DNA of 64,000 nucleotides. It comes from Thalassobaculum_A sp040219215. Lineage in GTDB: Bacteria > Pseudomonadota > Alphaproteobacteria > Thalassobaculales > Thalassobaculaceae. The translations under genes were made by a program, and so were the position numbers. Within the stretch, counting starts at the first letter, position 1. The number at the start of each line of letters is the position of its first letter. Below, in pieces: positions 53,053-61,132 of this stretch. The DNA is taken from contig NZ_JAVJSX010000044.1 of the NCBI RefSeq assembly GCF_040219215.1, positions 1 to 64,000 on the forward strand. Direction: 5' to 3'. The notes beneath the pieces were generated by a model. It did not search any database, had not been told where the DNA came from, and worked only from the letters and a program-made list of their open reading frames with translations.

Positions 53053-55284
53053 ATGTCCATCCGGTTCAAGCTGCTGGGGGCGTTCCTGATCGCCGTCGTG
53101 GCGGCGGCGGCGTTGGCGGCGGTTGCCCTGACCGCGACCTGGTCGCTCGCCGACCTGGCCCAGCGGCTGTACGATCAGCCGTTGCAGGCCATCAGCCACG
53201 CTCGATCCGCCCAGACCGCCTTCGCGGTCATGCAGCGCGCCGACACTCCCGAGGAGCGGGCCGAGCGGCACGAACAGCTGGTCTCGGACCTGGCAGTGGT
53301 GGCCGAACGGTCGCAGTCCGATGCGATGCGTGGACTGGCGGGAACGATCGCTGCCGATGTCGGTGCCTGGGCGGGTTTGCCGGACGCTTCGTCGACGCGT
53401 GCGGACATGGCTGTCGGGATTCGGGAGAATTTGGAGATCCTGGTCGAGGCGGCGGCCTCCGGCGGCTTCCGGTTCTGGCTGGAGGCCGAGCGGCTGATCG
53501 AGCAGACAAAGACGTTTACCCTGGCGGTCGTCGGCGTGGTGGCGGTCGCGGCGCTGGCGGTGGCGGCCTGGATGATCCAGACGATCGTGCGGCCGCTCGG
53601 ACGCATGGAGCGGTCGATGACCGCGCTGGCGGGCGGCGAGCGCGACGTGGCGGTTCCCGATCTCGGCCGACGCGACGAAGTCGGTGCTATGGCCTCCGCC
53701 CTGGAGGTGTTCAAGGACGCCATGGCCGAAGTCCGGGATGCCAAGGAGCGGGCGGAAGCAGCGACCCGCGCAAAGTCCGAGTTCCTGGCGATGATGAGCC
53801 ACGAGATCCGCACACCGATGAACGGCGTCATCGGCATGACCCGGCTGCTGCTGGACGGCGATCTTGCGGCCCGCGACCGGGAGACGGCGGGCGTGGTGCT
53901 GGACTCCGGCGAAGCGCTGATGACGATCCTCAACGACATCCTCGACCTGTCGAAGCTGGAGGCCGGACGGTTCGAGTTGGAGGCGATCGACTTCGACGTG
54001 CGCAGGTTGGTCGAGGGAACGGTGACGTTGATGATCGGGCGGGCCTCGGAGAAGGGGTTGACGTTGCAGGCCCGGGTGGCCGACGACGTGCCGCGATTCC
54101 TTCATGGGGACGCCGGCCGGCTGCGCCAGGTGCTGCTGAACCTTGTCGGCAACGCGGTGAAGTTCACCGACGCCGGGTCGGTCACCGTGCAAGTGATGCG
54201 CTCCGGCCTCGAGGACGCGGCGGTGCCTCTGGTTCTCGAGGTGATCGACACCGGCATCGGCATGGACGAGACGGCGCGCGCCCGACTGTTCCAGGAGTTC
54301 GCCCAGGCCGACGCCTCGATCGCCCGGCGCTACGGCGGGACCGGTCTTGGGCTGTCGATCTCCAAGCGGATCGTCGACCGCATGGGCGGCAGTATCGAGG
54401 TGGACAGCACACCCGGTCGGGGCTCGACGTTCCGGGTTCGGCTGTTGATCCCGGAGGGTGCCGAACCGACGGCGGAAACCGATGGCGAGATCCAGGAACT
54501 GCGGTCGCTGCACGTGCTGGTCGCCGAGGACAATATCGTGAACCAGCGGGTCGCCCGAGGGCTGCTGGAGAAGCGCGGCCACCGGGTCACGGTGGTGCCG
54601 GACGGCGCACAGGCGGTCGCCGCGGTGGCGGCCGGAGGGGTCGATGTCGTGCTGATGGATCTGCACATGCCCGAGATGGACGGCATCGGTGCCACCCGGG
54701 CGATCCGGGCGCTCTACGGAGCGCTGGCATCGGTGCCGATCGTCGCCGCGACCGCCGGTGCGATGGAGCATGAGGTCCAGGCGTGTCTCGATGCCGGCAT
54801 GGACGCCGCAGTGGCCAAGCCGATCGACCCGCGTGTGCTGTTCCGCACGTTGGCGCGGGTTGTGGCCGACGCCGGGATGCAGGCGGAAGAATTGGACGAG
54901 CCGGATCCGGTCTCGCTGCTGGAAGCTGGCACCGGGGCGTTCGAACCGGCGATTTACGATGCCCTGGCCGAGCAACTCGGCACCGAGATGGTGCAGGAAC
55001 TGGTGATCGCCTTCGAGGATACGGCGCGTGAGGCGCTGGCAGCGATGGCGGCGGCCCAGGGCAACGAAGACATCCGCGAAATGTTGGACGCTGCTCATGG
55101 TCTGAAGAGCGCAGCCGGATCGATCGGCCTGCGCACGGCGTGGCAGGCGGCATCTGCGGTTGAAGAGGCGGCATCCACGGGGCATATGCAGGAAGCGGTG
55201 ACGGGCTGCGAGTCGCTGCCAACCGCTGTCGAGCAGGGGCTTGCCGCCCTGCGCGCCCACGCCCTCAGGACCGCCGCCGAATGA
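53053..55284 (+). CDS. Hybrid sensor histidine kinase with receiver and HPt domains
   Basis: A 743-residue membrane kinase. A first membrane helix covers about residues 7-30, a periplasmic four-helix-like sensor 31-155 and a second helix 157-178. HAMP (about 178-235) leads to HisKA with phosphorylation site His250 (SHEIRTPMNG), then the ATPase domain with NLVGNAVKF, DTGIGM and GGTGLGLSI. A receiver follows (about 486-605, Asp536 in LMDLHMPEMDG) and an HPt domain with His682 (AHGLKSAAGS). This BarA-like layout supports a complete internal phosphorelay. The receiver-only gene overlapping its stop is the likely output. The stimulus is unknown. Confidence 0.93.
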   Translation: MSIRFKLLGAFLIAVVAAAALAAVALTATWSLADLAQRLYDQPLQAISHARSAQTAFAVMQRADTPEERAERHEQLVSDLAVVAERSQSDAMRGLAGTIAADVGAWAGLPDASSTRADMAVGIRENLEILVEAAASGGFRFWLEAERLIEQTKTFTLAVVGVVAVAALAVAAWMIQTIVRPLGRMERSMTALAGGERDVAVPDLGRRDEVGAMASALEVFKDAMAEVRDAKERAEAATRAKSEFLAMMSHEIRTPMNGVIGMTRLLLDGDLAARDRETAGVVLDSGEALMTILNDILDLSKLEAGRFELEAIDFDVRRLVEGTVTLMIGRASEKGLTLQARVADDVPRFLHGDAGRLRQVLLNLVGNAVKFTDAGSVTVQVMRSGLEDAAVPLVLEVIDTGIGMDETARARLFQEFAQADASIARRYGGTGLGLSISKRIVDRMGGSIEVDSTPGRGSTFRVRLLIPEGAEPTAETDGEIQELRSLHVLVAEDNIVNQRVARGLLEKRGHRVTVVPDGAQAVAAVAAGGVDVVLMDLHMPEMDGIGATRAIRALYGALASVPIVAATAGAMEHEVQACLDAGMDAAVAKPIDPRVLFRTLARVVADAGMQAEELDEPDPVSLLEAGTGAFEPAIYDALAEQLGTEMVQELVIAFEDTAREALAAMAAAQGNEDIREMLDAAHGLKSAAGSIGLRTAWQAASAVEEAASTGHMQEAVTGCESLPTAVEQGLAALRAHALRTAAE

Positions 55285-55703
55285 CCATCGACCCCGACCG
55301 CCCGTCGCCGCCGAAGCCGCTGCCGACCTATGCCGGGCTGAGGGTGTTGCTCGCCGAGGATGAGCCGATGGCGACCAAGCTTGCCCAGGGCGCGCTGAAG
55401 GTCATGGGCATCACGGACATCGTGGCGGTGCGCGACGGCGAGCAGGCGCTGGCGGTGCTGGAGCACGAGCAGGGCCAGTTCCAGCTGATCGTGTCCGACT
55501 GGAACATGCCGAGGATGTCCGGCCTGGAGTTCCTGAAGGCGGTGCGCCGACGCTTTCCGCATATGAAGTTCGTGATGCTGACCGGCAAGGCGACCAGCGA
55601 GTTCGTGGTGGCGGCGCGCGAACACGGCGTCGACGCCTATGTGGTCAAGCCGTTCAGCCCGAACCAGCTGCGTCGGAAGATCGAATCGCTGTTCACGTTC
55701 TGA
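55281..55703 (+). CDS. CheY-like single-domain response regulator
   Basis: A 140-residue receiver with a 19-residue proline-rich extension at the N-terminus. The phosphoacceptor is Asp73 in IVSDWNMPRMSG, the acidic pocket is AEDE at 25-28 and the conserved lysine is in VVKPFS. The ATG overlaps the kinase stop (ATGA), so it is coupled to the hybrid kinase and probably receives phosphate from its HPt domain. With no effector domain, it must act through protein contacts. Confidence 0.93.
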   Translation: MTIDPDRPSPPKPLPTYAGLRVLLAEDEPMATKLAQGALKVMGITDIVAVRDGEQALAVLEHEQGQFQLIVSDWNMPRMSGLEFLKAVRRRFPHMKFVMLTGKATSEFVVAAREHGVDAYVVKPFSPNQLRRKIESLFTF

Positions 55704-55704
55704 G

Positions 55705-56196
55705 ATGGGCGGACCGGTTGACATCTGGACGGTCGGGCATTCGAACCATCCGATTGAGACGTTCCTGGCGCTGCTGCAGTCGGCCGGCGTGACGGCGGTT
55801 GCCGATGTCCGCTCGGCGCCGTACTCCCGCCGTTTCAAGCATTTCAACCGCGAACCGTTGCGATTGGCGCTGTCCGGGGCCGGCATCGCGTATGTCTGGC
55901 TGGGCGATGCACTCGGTGGCAAGCACGCCGGCGGAGTAGCACCGTCGGACGAGGTGGTATCTCAGGCGCTGGACCGTCTGGCGGATGGTGCGGATCGGTA
56001 CCGGGTGGCCGTGATGTGCGCGGAAGCCGATCCGGCGCAGTGCCACCGTGCCCGGCTGGTGGCCCCGCTGCTGGTGGCGCGGGGGCATGCGGTCAGGCAT
56101 CTGCGCGCCGATGGGACGCTTGAGGAGCATGGTTCGGTGCTGGCACGGATTGCCGGACGCGCCGAGACGGACCCTCGGCAGGACCGCCTGCTGTAG
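55705..56196 (+). CDS. DUF488 domain-containing protein
   Basis: A 163-residue protein of the DUF488 family. Recognisable blocks are IWTVGHSNHPIETFLALL at the N-terminus, VADVRSAPYSRRFKHFNRE, WLGDALGGK, and the cysteine-bearing VMCAEADPAQCHRARLVA. These cysteines and the arginine in VRSxPYSR are conserved across the family. Function is not established. The ATG at 55705 follows the receiver gene stop by one base, so they may share a transcript. Confidence 0.9.
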   Translation: MGGPVDIWTVGHSNHPIETFLALLQSAGVTAVADVRSAPYSRRFKHFNREPLRLALSGAGIAYVWLGDALGGKHAGGVAPSDEVVSQALDRLADGADRYRVAVMCAEADPAQCHRARLVAPLLVARGHAVRHLRADGTLEEHGSVLARIAGRAETDPRQDRLL

Positions 56197-56200
56197 TTTG

Positions 56201-56238
56201 AGCGCATGTTGTGCGCTTGACGCGCGCACGTCGTGCGC
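56201..56238. repeat. Two adjacent hairpins after DUF488
   Basis: AGCGCA...TGCGCT (56201-56217, 6-base stem, 5-base loop) is followed by GCGCACG-T-CGTGCGC (56224-56238, perfect 7-base arms). The arms of the two share the GCGCA core. They lie between DUF488 and the small exported protein gene; no T run follows. Confidence 0.45.
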
Positions 56239-56251
56239 TCATGCTTTCGCG

Positions 56252-56473
56252 ATGTGGATGCTTGCTCTCGTCATAGCCTGCTCGTCCGCAGGCGATGTGT
56301 GTACCTACCGATCGGAAGCGGTGGTGACCAGGACGTTTGATGACTGCCAGTTCCTCGGTCACTTCATCGGTGGCCGGGCAATGGTTCAGGCCTATGGAAC
56401 ATTTCCGGTCGGCGATGTCTCCGTCACCTGCCGGCCGCTGGTCGCCCCGGTCACGGCTGCGGAAGCCCGCTAG
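56252..56473 (+). CDS. Small cysteine-rich exported protein, hypothetical
   Basis: A possible 73-residue protein that I do not recognise. MWMLALVIACSSAGDVC suggests a short signal sequence. The remaining 57 residues hold three cysteines (in DVCTYR, DDCQF and VTCRPL) and the stretch GGRAMVQAYGTFPVGD, which looks like a folded small domain. In-frame upstream codons back to 56048 are antisense-like shadow of DUF488 and no clear ribosome-binding site is visible, which lowers confidence. Its 3' end overlaps the convergent HD gene by 23 bases. Confidence 0.5.
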   Translation: MWMLALVIACSSAGDVCTYRSEAVVTRTFDDCQFLGHFIGGRAMVQAYGTFPVGDVSVTCRPLVAPVTAAEAR

Positions 56474-57158
56474 CGCCGGTTTCTTCCTCCAGGCCGGCCA
56501 GGAAGGCGTGCACGATCGCGATCCGACGTTCGCCCAGCGCCCGGCCGGCGGCAGTGTTCATGGTCGCCGGCAGCTTGACGATCTTCTCCATCAGATGGTC
56601 CGCCGACCACGTGACCTCGTCCACCGGGCGGCTTCGCGCGGCGGGGTCGGTCGGGTGGAACAGCGGCCGGCCGAGTTCGGCGCCGACCGCGATGGTCCGC
56701 GCGAGGCCGATGGCGCCGACCGCGTCGAGCCGGTCGGCATCCTGCAGGATCTTGGCCTCAAGCGTTTCCGTCGGAATCCGTGCCGAGTAGCTGTGGGCGG
56801 CGATGGCGTGCGCGACGGCTGGAATCTTTGATTCCGGGAAGCCGATGCTGTGCAACAGTCCGCTTGCCCGTTCGGCGGCCATCCGGGAGGCGCGCGGCCG
56901 GTCCGGTGAGCTCTTCGGCACCGCCACGCAGTCGTGCAGGTAGGCGGCGGCCAGCACCACCAGGGTGTCGACACGGTCCCGGTGTTCCGGAGCGGCCATG
57001 ATCGTGCGCGCGTTGGCCCAGACCCGGTCCAGGTGATGAATGTCATGGGCGCTGTCGGCGCCCGGGTCTTCTGCCACCAGGTCACGCAGCCGAGCGGTCC
57101 ATTCGGTCTCGATGTCGTCGTGCGGCTGCGAAAGCATCCGATTGGAACCCCTTGGCAT
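56451..57158 (-). CDS. HD domain phosphohydrolase
   Basis: A 235-residue metal-dependent phosphohydrolase. The HD superfamily ligands are visible in AHDIHHLDRVW, the LHD doublet in AAAYLHDCVAVPK, AIAAHSYSA and QDADRLDAVGAIGLAR. Related proteins (YedJ/YfbR-like HD hydrolases) act on nucleotides or other phosphate esters; the substrate is not predictable. An alternative ATG 21 bases downstream (MLSQPHDD) is preceded by AAGGGG and could be the true start. Divergent from the D-2-hydroxyacid dehydrogenase. Confidence 0.87.
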   Translation of the reverse strand: MPRGSNRMLSQPHDDIETEWTARLRDLVAEDPGADSAHDIHHLDRVWANARTIMAAPEHRDRVDTLVVLAAAYLHDCVAVPKSSPDRPRASRMAAERASGLLHSIGFPESKIPAVAHAIAAHSYSARIPTETLEAKILQDADRLDAVGAIGLARTIAVGAELGRPLFHPTDPAARSRPVDEVTWSADHLMEKIVKLPATMNTAAGRALGERRIAIVHAFLAGLEEETGASGLPQP

Positions 57159-57249
57159 GACAAACCCGTGGAAGGGTGTTTAGCATTCCGGCCCGCGCGG
57201 TCCAGTTCTAGGATCAGCCGCGTTCCCGCCACCGAGATCGAATAGAACC

Positions 57250-58215
57250 ATGACCGTCCGATTGCTGTACTTCGTTCCCGCCCATGCCCCCCTGCGCGCC
57301 CTGATCGAGGCTGAGCGGCCCGAGGGCTATGAGATCGTCTACCTGGAGAGCGACGACGAGGCCGAGATCCGCGCCAAGCTGGCCGATGCCGAGGTGGTGA
57401 TGGTCGGGGCCAAGGTTCTGTTGCCCTGGCATGTTGAGGCGGCGCCGAAGCTGCGGCTGGTGCTGCACCAGGGTGTCGGGTACCACGATACGGTCGCGAC
57501 CACGGCGTTGCGCGATCGGCAGATCCCGTTGGCCATTACCCCTGGCGGTACGCCTGAAGGGGTGGCCGAGCACGCCATCATGATGATGCTGGCGACCGGC
57601 CGCCGGTTGGCCTGGCAGGACGCAGAGCTTCGCGCCGGCCGCTGGCATTCCAACACGGTACGGGCCGAGGCGCGTGGCCTTGGCGGAGCCCGCGTCGGAA
57701 TCATCGGTCTCGGCCGGATCGGCAAGCAGGTGGCCAAGCGTCTGATCCCGTTCGAGTCGGTTCTGGCCTATCACGATATCCTGGAGATGGACCCGGCGGT
57801 CGAGCACGCGCTGCGGGTCGAGCGGTTGCCGTTCGACGAGTTGATCGCCACGTCGGATTTTATCACCCTGCACGTGCCGTTGACCGACTTGACCCATCAC
57901 ATGATCGGCGAGAAGGAAATCGCCGCGATGAAGGACGGGGCCATCCTGATCAACTGCGCACGGGGGCCGGTGGTCTCGGAGCCCGCGCTGCTGGAGGGAC
58001 TGAAGTCCGGCAAACTCGGTGGTGCGGGTCTCGACGTATTCGAGATCGAGCCGGTGGTCGGCCCGTCGCCGTTTGCCGAGTTCCGTAACGTCGTGCTGAC
58101 GCCGCACAACGCACCGGGCACCCGGGACATCATGCAGCAGAAGTTCCAGCAGATGTTCGCCAACGCAAAGCGCTTCTTCAGCGGCGAGTCACTGGCCGAC
58201 AAGATCGACCTGTAA
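57250..58215 (+). CDS. D-2-hydroxyacid dehydrogenase (NAD-binding)
   Basis: A 321-residue member of the D-isomer-specific 2-hydroxyacid dehydrogenase family. The Rossmann loop is GIIGLGRIGKQVAKRL, the substrate arginine is in NCARGPVVSE, the catalytic glutamate in DVFEIEP and the histidine in LTPHNAPGT. A catalytic-domain block LRLVLHQGVGYHDTV near residue 73 positions the substrate. Close relatives include phosphoglycerate, hydroxypyruvate and glycerate dehydrogenases. It leads a four-gene set with two amidases and an acyl-CoA dehydrogenase; a 12-base gap follows. Confidence 0.9.
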   Translation: MTVRLLYFVPAHAPLRALIEAERPEGYEIVYLESDDEAEIRAKLADAEVVMVGAKVLLPWHVEAAPKLRLVLHQGVGYHDTVATTALRDRQIPLAITPGGTPEGVAEHAIMMMLATGRRLAWQDAELRAGRWHSNTVRAEARGLGGARVGIIGLGRIGKQVAKRLIPFESVLAYHDILEMDPAVEHALRVERLPFDELIATSDFITLHVPLTDLTHHMIGEKEIAAMKDGAILINCARGPVVSEPALLEGLKSGKLGGAGLDVFEIEPVVGPSPFAEFRNVVLTPHNAPGTRDIMQQKFQQMFANAKRFFSGESLADKIDL

Positions 58216-58227
58216 CCGGAGGACGTC

Positions 58228-59655
58228 ATGGCCACCTTCACCGAATACGCCGATCACGACGGACTCGGCCTTGCCGAGCTGATCACCCGGCGCGAGGTAA
58301 AACCGGAGGAGGTGCTGGAGGCGGCGATCGAGCGGGCCGACACGGTCAATCCGACGATCAACGCCATCGTGCACCGGATGGACGCGGTTGCCCGTGGCCG
58401 GGTGGCAGCCGATCTGCCGACCGGGCCGTTCGCCGGCGTGCCGTTCCTGCTTAAGGACCTCTATGTGGGCTACGAGGGCTCGCCCGTCAGCAACGGGTCG
58501 CGGCTCTGGAAGGACTACATCTCGCCGACCAACTTCACCTATACCGAACGCTGCCGCGACGCGGGATTGGTGGTCTTCGGCCGGACCAACAGCCCGGAGC
58601 TCGGGATCGCCTGGACCACCGAGCCGGTCGCCCATGGTCCGACGCGCAATCCGTGGGACCTGGAACGCTCGGCCGGCGGGTCGTCGGGCGGGGCGGCGGC
58701 GGCGGTGGCGGCGGGCATCGTGCCGATCGCTCATGCGACCGACGGCGGCGGCTCGATCCGCATTCCGGCTGCCCAGTGCGGCCTGTTCGGCTTGAAGCCG
58801 ACGCGCGGCCGCAACCCGGCCGGCCCCTATATCGGCGAGGGCTGGTCGGGCCTTGCGACCGGTCACGTGGTCAGTCGCAGCGTGCGCGACAGTGCGGCGA
58901 TGCTCGACGCCACCTCCGGACCGGCCCCAGGTGATCCATACGCGGCACCGCCCCCGGCGCGGCCGTTCCTGAACGAGGTCGGCGCCGATCCCGGGCGCTT
59001 GCGGGTGGCGCTGCACACCACCGGCCTCGACGGCCGACCGCTCGACCCGGAGAACGCCACGGCCGCGAACCAGGCGGCACACACGTTGCGCGAGCTTGGG
59101 CACGAGATCGACGAGGCAATGCCGGTGTTCGACCTGGCGGCGCTCAACAAGGCGTTCCGGGTGATCATCGCCGGCAATCTCTGGAACGCCGTGTCGATGC
59201 GCTACGCCGCCCTCGACCGTGATCCGGACGGCGAGGGGCTGGAGAAGGCGACGTGGGCGTGGGCGCAGGAGGGCCGGACCTTCACCGCTTCGGATTACGC
59301 CGCCTCCCTGACCGCCATCCACGTGGCCGGCCGGCAGTTGGCGGAGTTCTTCGAGAACTACGACGTTATGCTGTCCACCACCATGCGCGAGCCGCCGGTC
59401 AAGCTCGGCACGCTGCGCCAGAATGAACAGGGCCTTGACGACTACATTCAAGACCTGATGGGCGAAATGCCGGTGACGCCGCTGTTCAACTCCACCGGCT
59501 GCCCGGCCATGTCGGTGCCCCTGCATTGGACGGCCGGGGGCCTGCCGGTGGGCATTCACATCGGCGCGGCCTTTGGTCGCGAAGACCTGCTGATCCGCCT
59601 GGCATCGCAACTTGAGCAAGCCAAGCCCTGGTTCGACCGACGGCCTGACCTCTAG
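58228..59655 (+). CDS. Amidase (amidase signature family), first of a tandem pair
   Basis: A 475-residue amidase with the Ser-cisSer-Lys triad: Lys76 in LLKDLY, Ser152/153 in GGSSGGAAAA and Ser176 in DGGGSIRIPA. It ends with CPAMSVPLHWTAGGLPVGIHIGAAFGREDLLIRLA in pieces, typical of 6-aminohexanoate cyclic-dimer hydrolase (NylA)-like amidases. It is the same length as the next gene and clearly homologous along its whole length. GGAGG lies a few bases before the ATG. The substrate is an amide of unknown kind; context suggests a catabolic role. Confidence 0.92.
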   Translation: MATFTEYADHDGLGLAELITRREVKPEEVLEAAIERADTVNPTINAIVHRMDAVARGRVAADLPTGPFAGVPFLLKDLYVGYEGSPVSNGSRLWKDYISPTNFTYTERCRDAGLVVFGRTNSPELGIAWTTEPVAHGPTRNPWDLERSAGGSSGGAAAAVAAGIVPIAHATDGGGSIRIPAAQCGLFGLKPTRGRNPAGPYIGEGWSGLATGHVVSRSVRDSAAMLDATSGPAPGDPYAAPPPARPFLNEVGADPGRLRVALHTTGLDGRPLDPENATAANQAAHTLRELGHEIDEAMPVFDLAALNKAFRVIIAGNLWNAVSMRYAALDRDPDGEGLEKATWAWAQEGRTFTASDYAASLTAIHVAGRQLAEFFENYDVMLSTTMREPPVKLGTLRQNEQGLDDYIQDLMGEMPVTPLFNSTGCPAMSVPLHWTAGGLPVGIHIGAAFGREDLLIRLASQLEQAKPWFDRRPDL

Positions 59656-59691
59656 GGTTCGCGAACCAGGGTCATTGAGGGATTTCGAACG

Positions 59692-61119
59692 ATGGGTGGC
59701 TTCGGCGACTACGGACGGTACGACGCGCTTGGTCTCGCCGAGTTGATCCGTTCCGGCACGGTCTCGGCGACGGAGGTGCTGGAGGCGGCGATCGCCCGTG
59801 CAGATGCCGTGAACCCGTCGGTCAACGCCATTGTCCGCCGCCTTGACGACCGCGCGCGCGCTGCGATTGCGAGTGGAATCGGAAGTGGCCCTTTCGCGGG
59901 CGTTCCGTTCCTGTTCAAGGATCTCTACGCCTGGGAGGCCGGTGTACCGACTGGCAACGGCTCGCACTTCTGGGACGGGTTCGTGGCACCGGTCGACTTC
60001 ACCTATGTCGAGCGATGCCGGGCCGCCGGACTGGTGAGCTTCGGGCGGACCGCGACCTCGGAAGAGGGTGTCAGCATCTCCACCGAGTCGGTCGCGACCG
60101 GGGCCACCCGAAATCCCTGGAACCTGGAGCGCACGGCCGGCGGTTCGTCCGGCGGCGCGGCGGCGGCGGTCGCAGCCGGCATCGTGCCGATGGCGCATGG
60201 CTCCGACGGCGGCGGTTCGATCCGCATACCGGCGGCCCAGTGCGGCCTGTTCGGCCTGAAACCCAGCCGCGGCCGCATGCCGATGGGACCATTCGTCGGC
60301 GAGGGCTGGGGCGGCTTGGCCACCGGGCATGTGGTGAGCCGCAGTGTTCGGGACAGCGCCGCCATGCTGGACGCGACGGCCGGGCCTGCCCCGGGCGATC
60401 CCTACGCGGCACCGGCACCGTTGCGTCCGTATCTGCAGGAGGTCGGTGCCGATCCGGGCCGGTTGCGGGTGGCATTGCATCTGGATGGGCTGGACGGCCT
60501 GCCGCTCGATCCGGAAAACCGCCGGGCGGTGGAGGAGACGGGCCGGCTGCTTGAGAGCCTTGGCCACGTCGTCACCGAAGCCCGACCGGCGATCGACGCG
60601 GCCGCCCTGAACCGGGCGATCATGGTGATTGTCGCGACCAACTCATGGAACACGCTGGCATTCCGTAGCGCGGAACTGGGCCGGGCACCGGACGGTGCCG
60701 GCTACCAGCGCTCGACCCGGGAGATCGCCGAGGCGGGCCGCACTCTGACTGCGACCGAGTACGCGGCGTCGGTGACGACGTTCCACCGGGCCGGACGGGT
60801 GTTCGGGCAGTTCTTCGAGGCCTACGACGTGCTGGTATCAACCACCATGCGGCGCCCGCCGTTTGCACTCGGTACAATGCTGGCGGACGAGACCGGCGGC
60901 GAGGAGTTCGGCCATCGCTGCCAGGCCGAAATGCCGGTTACCCACCATTTCAACATGACCGGCTGCCCGGCGATGTCGGTGCCGTTGCATTGGACGTCCG
61001 ACAACTTGCCGGTCGGCATCCACGTCGGTGCGGCGTATGGTCGGGAGGATCTGCTGCTGCGGCTCGCCGGACAGCTTGAACAGGCGCGTCCATGGTTCGA
61101 CCGCCGCCCCGATTTGTGA
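59692..61119 (+). CDS. Amidase (amidase signature family), second of a tandem pair
   Basis: A 475-residue paralogue of the upstream amidase, starting 36 bases after it. Lys76 (FLFKDLY), the GGSSGG loop and DGGGSIRIPA lie at the same residue numbers. The two share long identical blocks (GRVRDSAAMLD-type and CPAMSVPLHWT regions) but differ in the segment around residues 85-135, where substrate specificity usually lies. This points to duplication followed by divergence. No sign of decay in either copy. Confidence 0.92.
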   Translation: MGGFGDYGRYDALGLAELIRSGTVSATEVLEAAIARADAVNPSVNAIVRRLDDRARAAIASGIGSGPFAGVPFLFKDLYAWEAGVPTGNGSHFWDGFVAPVDFTYVERCRAAGLVSFGRTATSEEGVSISTESVATGATRNPWNLERTAGGSSGGAAAAVAAGIVPMAHGSDGGGSIRIPAAQCGLFGLKPSRGRMPMGPFVGEGWGGLATGHVVSRSVRDSAAMLDATAGPAPGDPYAAPAPLRPYLQEVGADPGRLRVALHLDGLDGLPLDPENRRAVEETGRLLESLGHVVTEARPAIDAAALNRAIMVIVATNSWNTLAFRSAELGRAPDGAGYQRSTREIAEAGRTLTATEYAASVTTFHRAGRVFGQFFEAYDVLVSTTMRRPPFALGTMLADETGGEEFGHRCQAEMPVTHHFNMTGCPAMSVPLHWTSDNLPVGIHVGAAYGREDLLLRLAGQLEQARPWFDRRPDL

Positions 61120-61132
61120 GGTTGCCCATCCG

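Noticed and set aside
52885..55260. A 791-codon frame on the minus strand
   Set aside because: It is antisense to the hybrid kinase, which has every catalytic motif in order. The antisense protein is rich in His, Arg and Gln with no recognisable fold.
58189..60567. A 792-codon minus-strand frame with an internal repeat
   Set aside because: It is the shadow of the two tandem amidases; the apparent internal repeat only mirrors their duplication.
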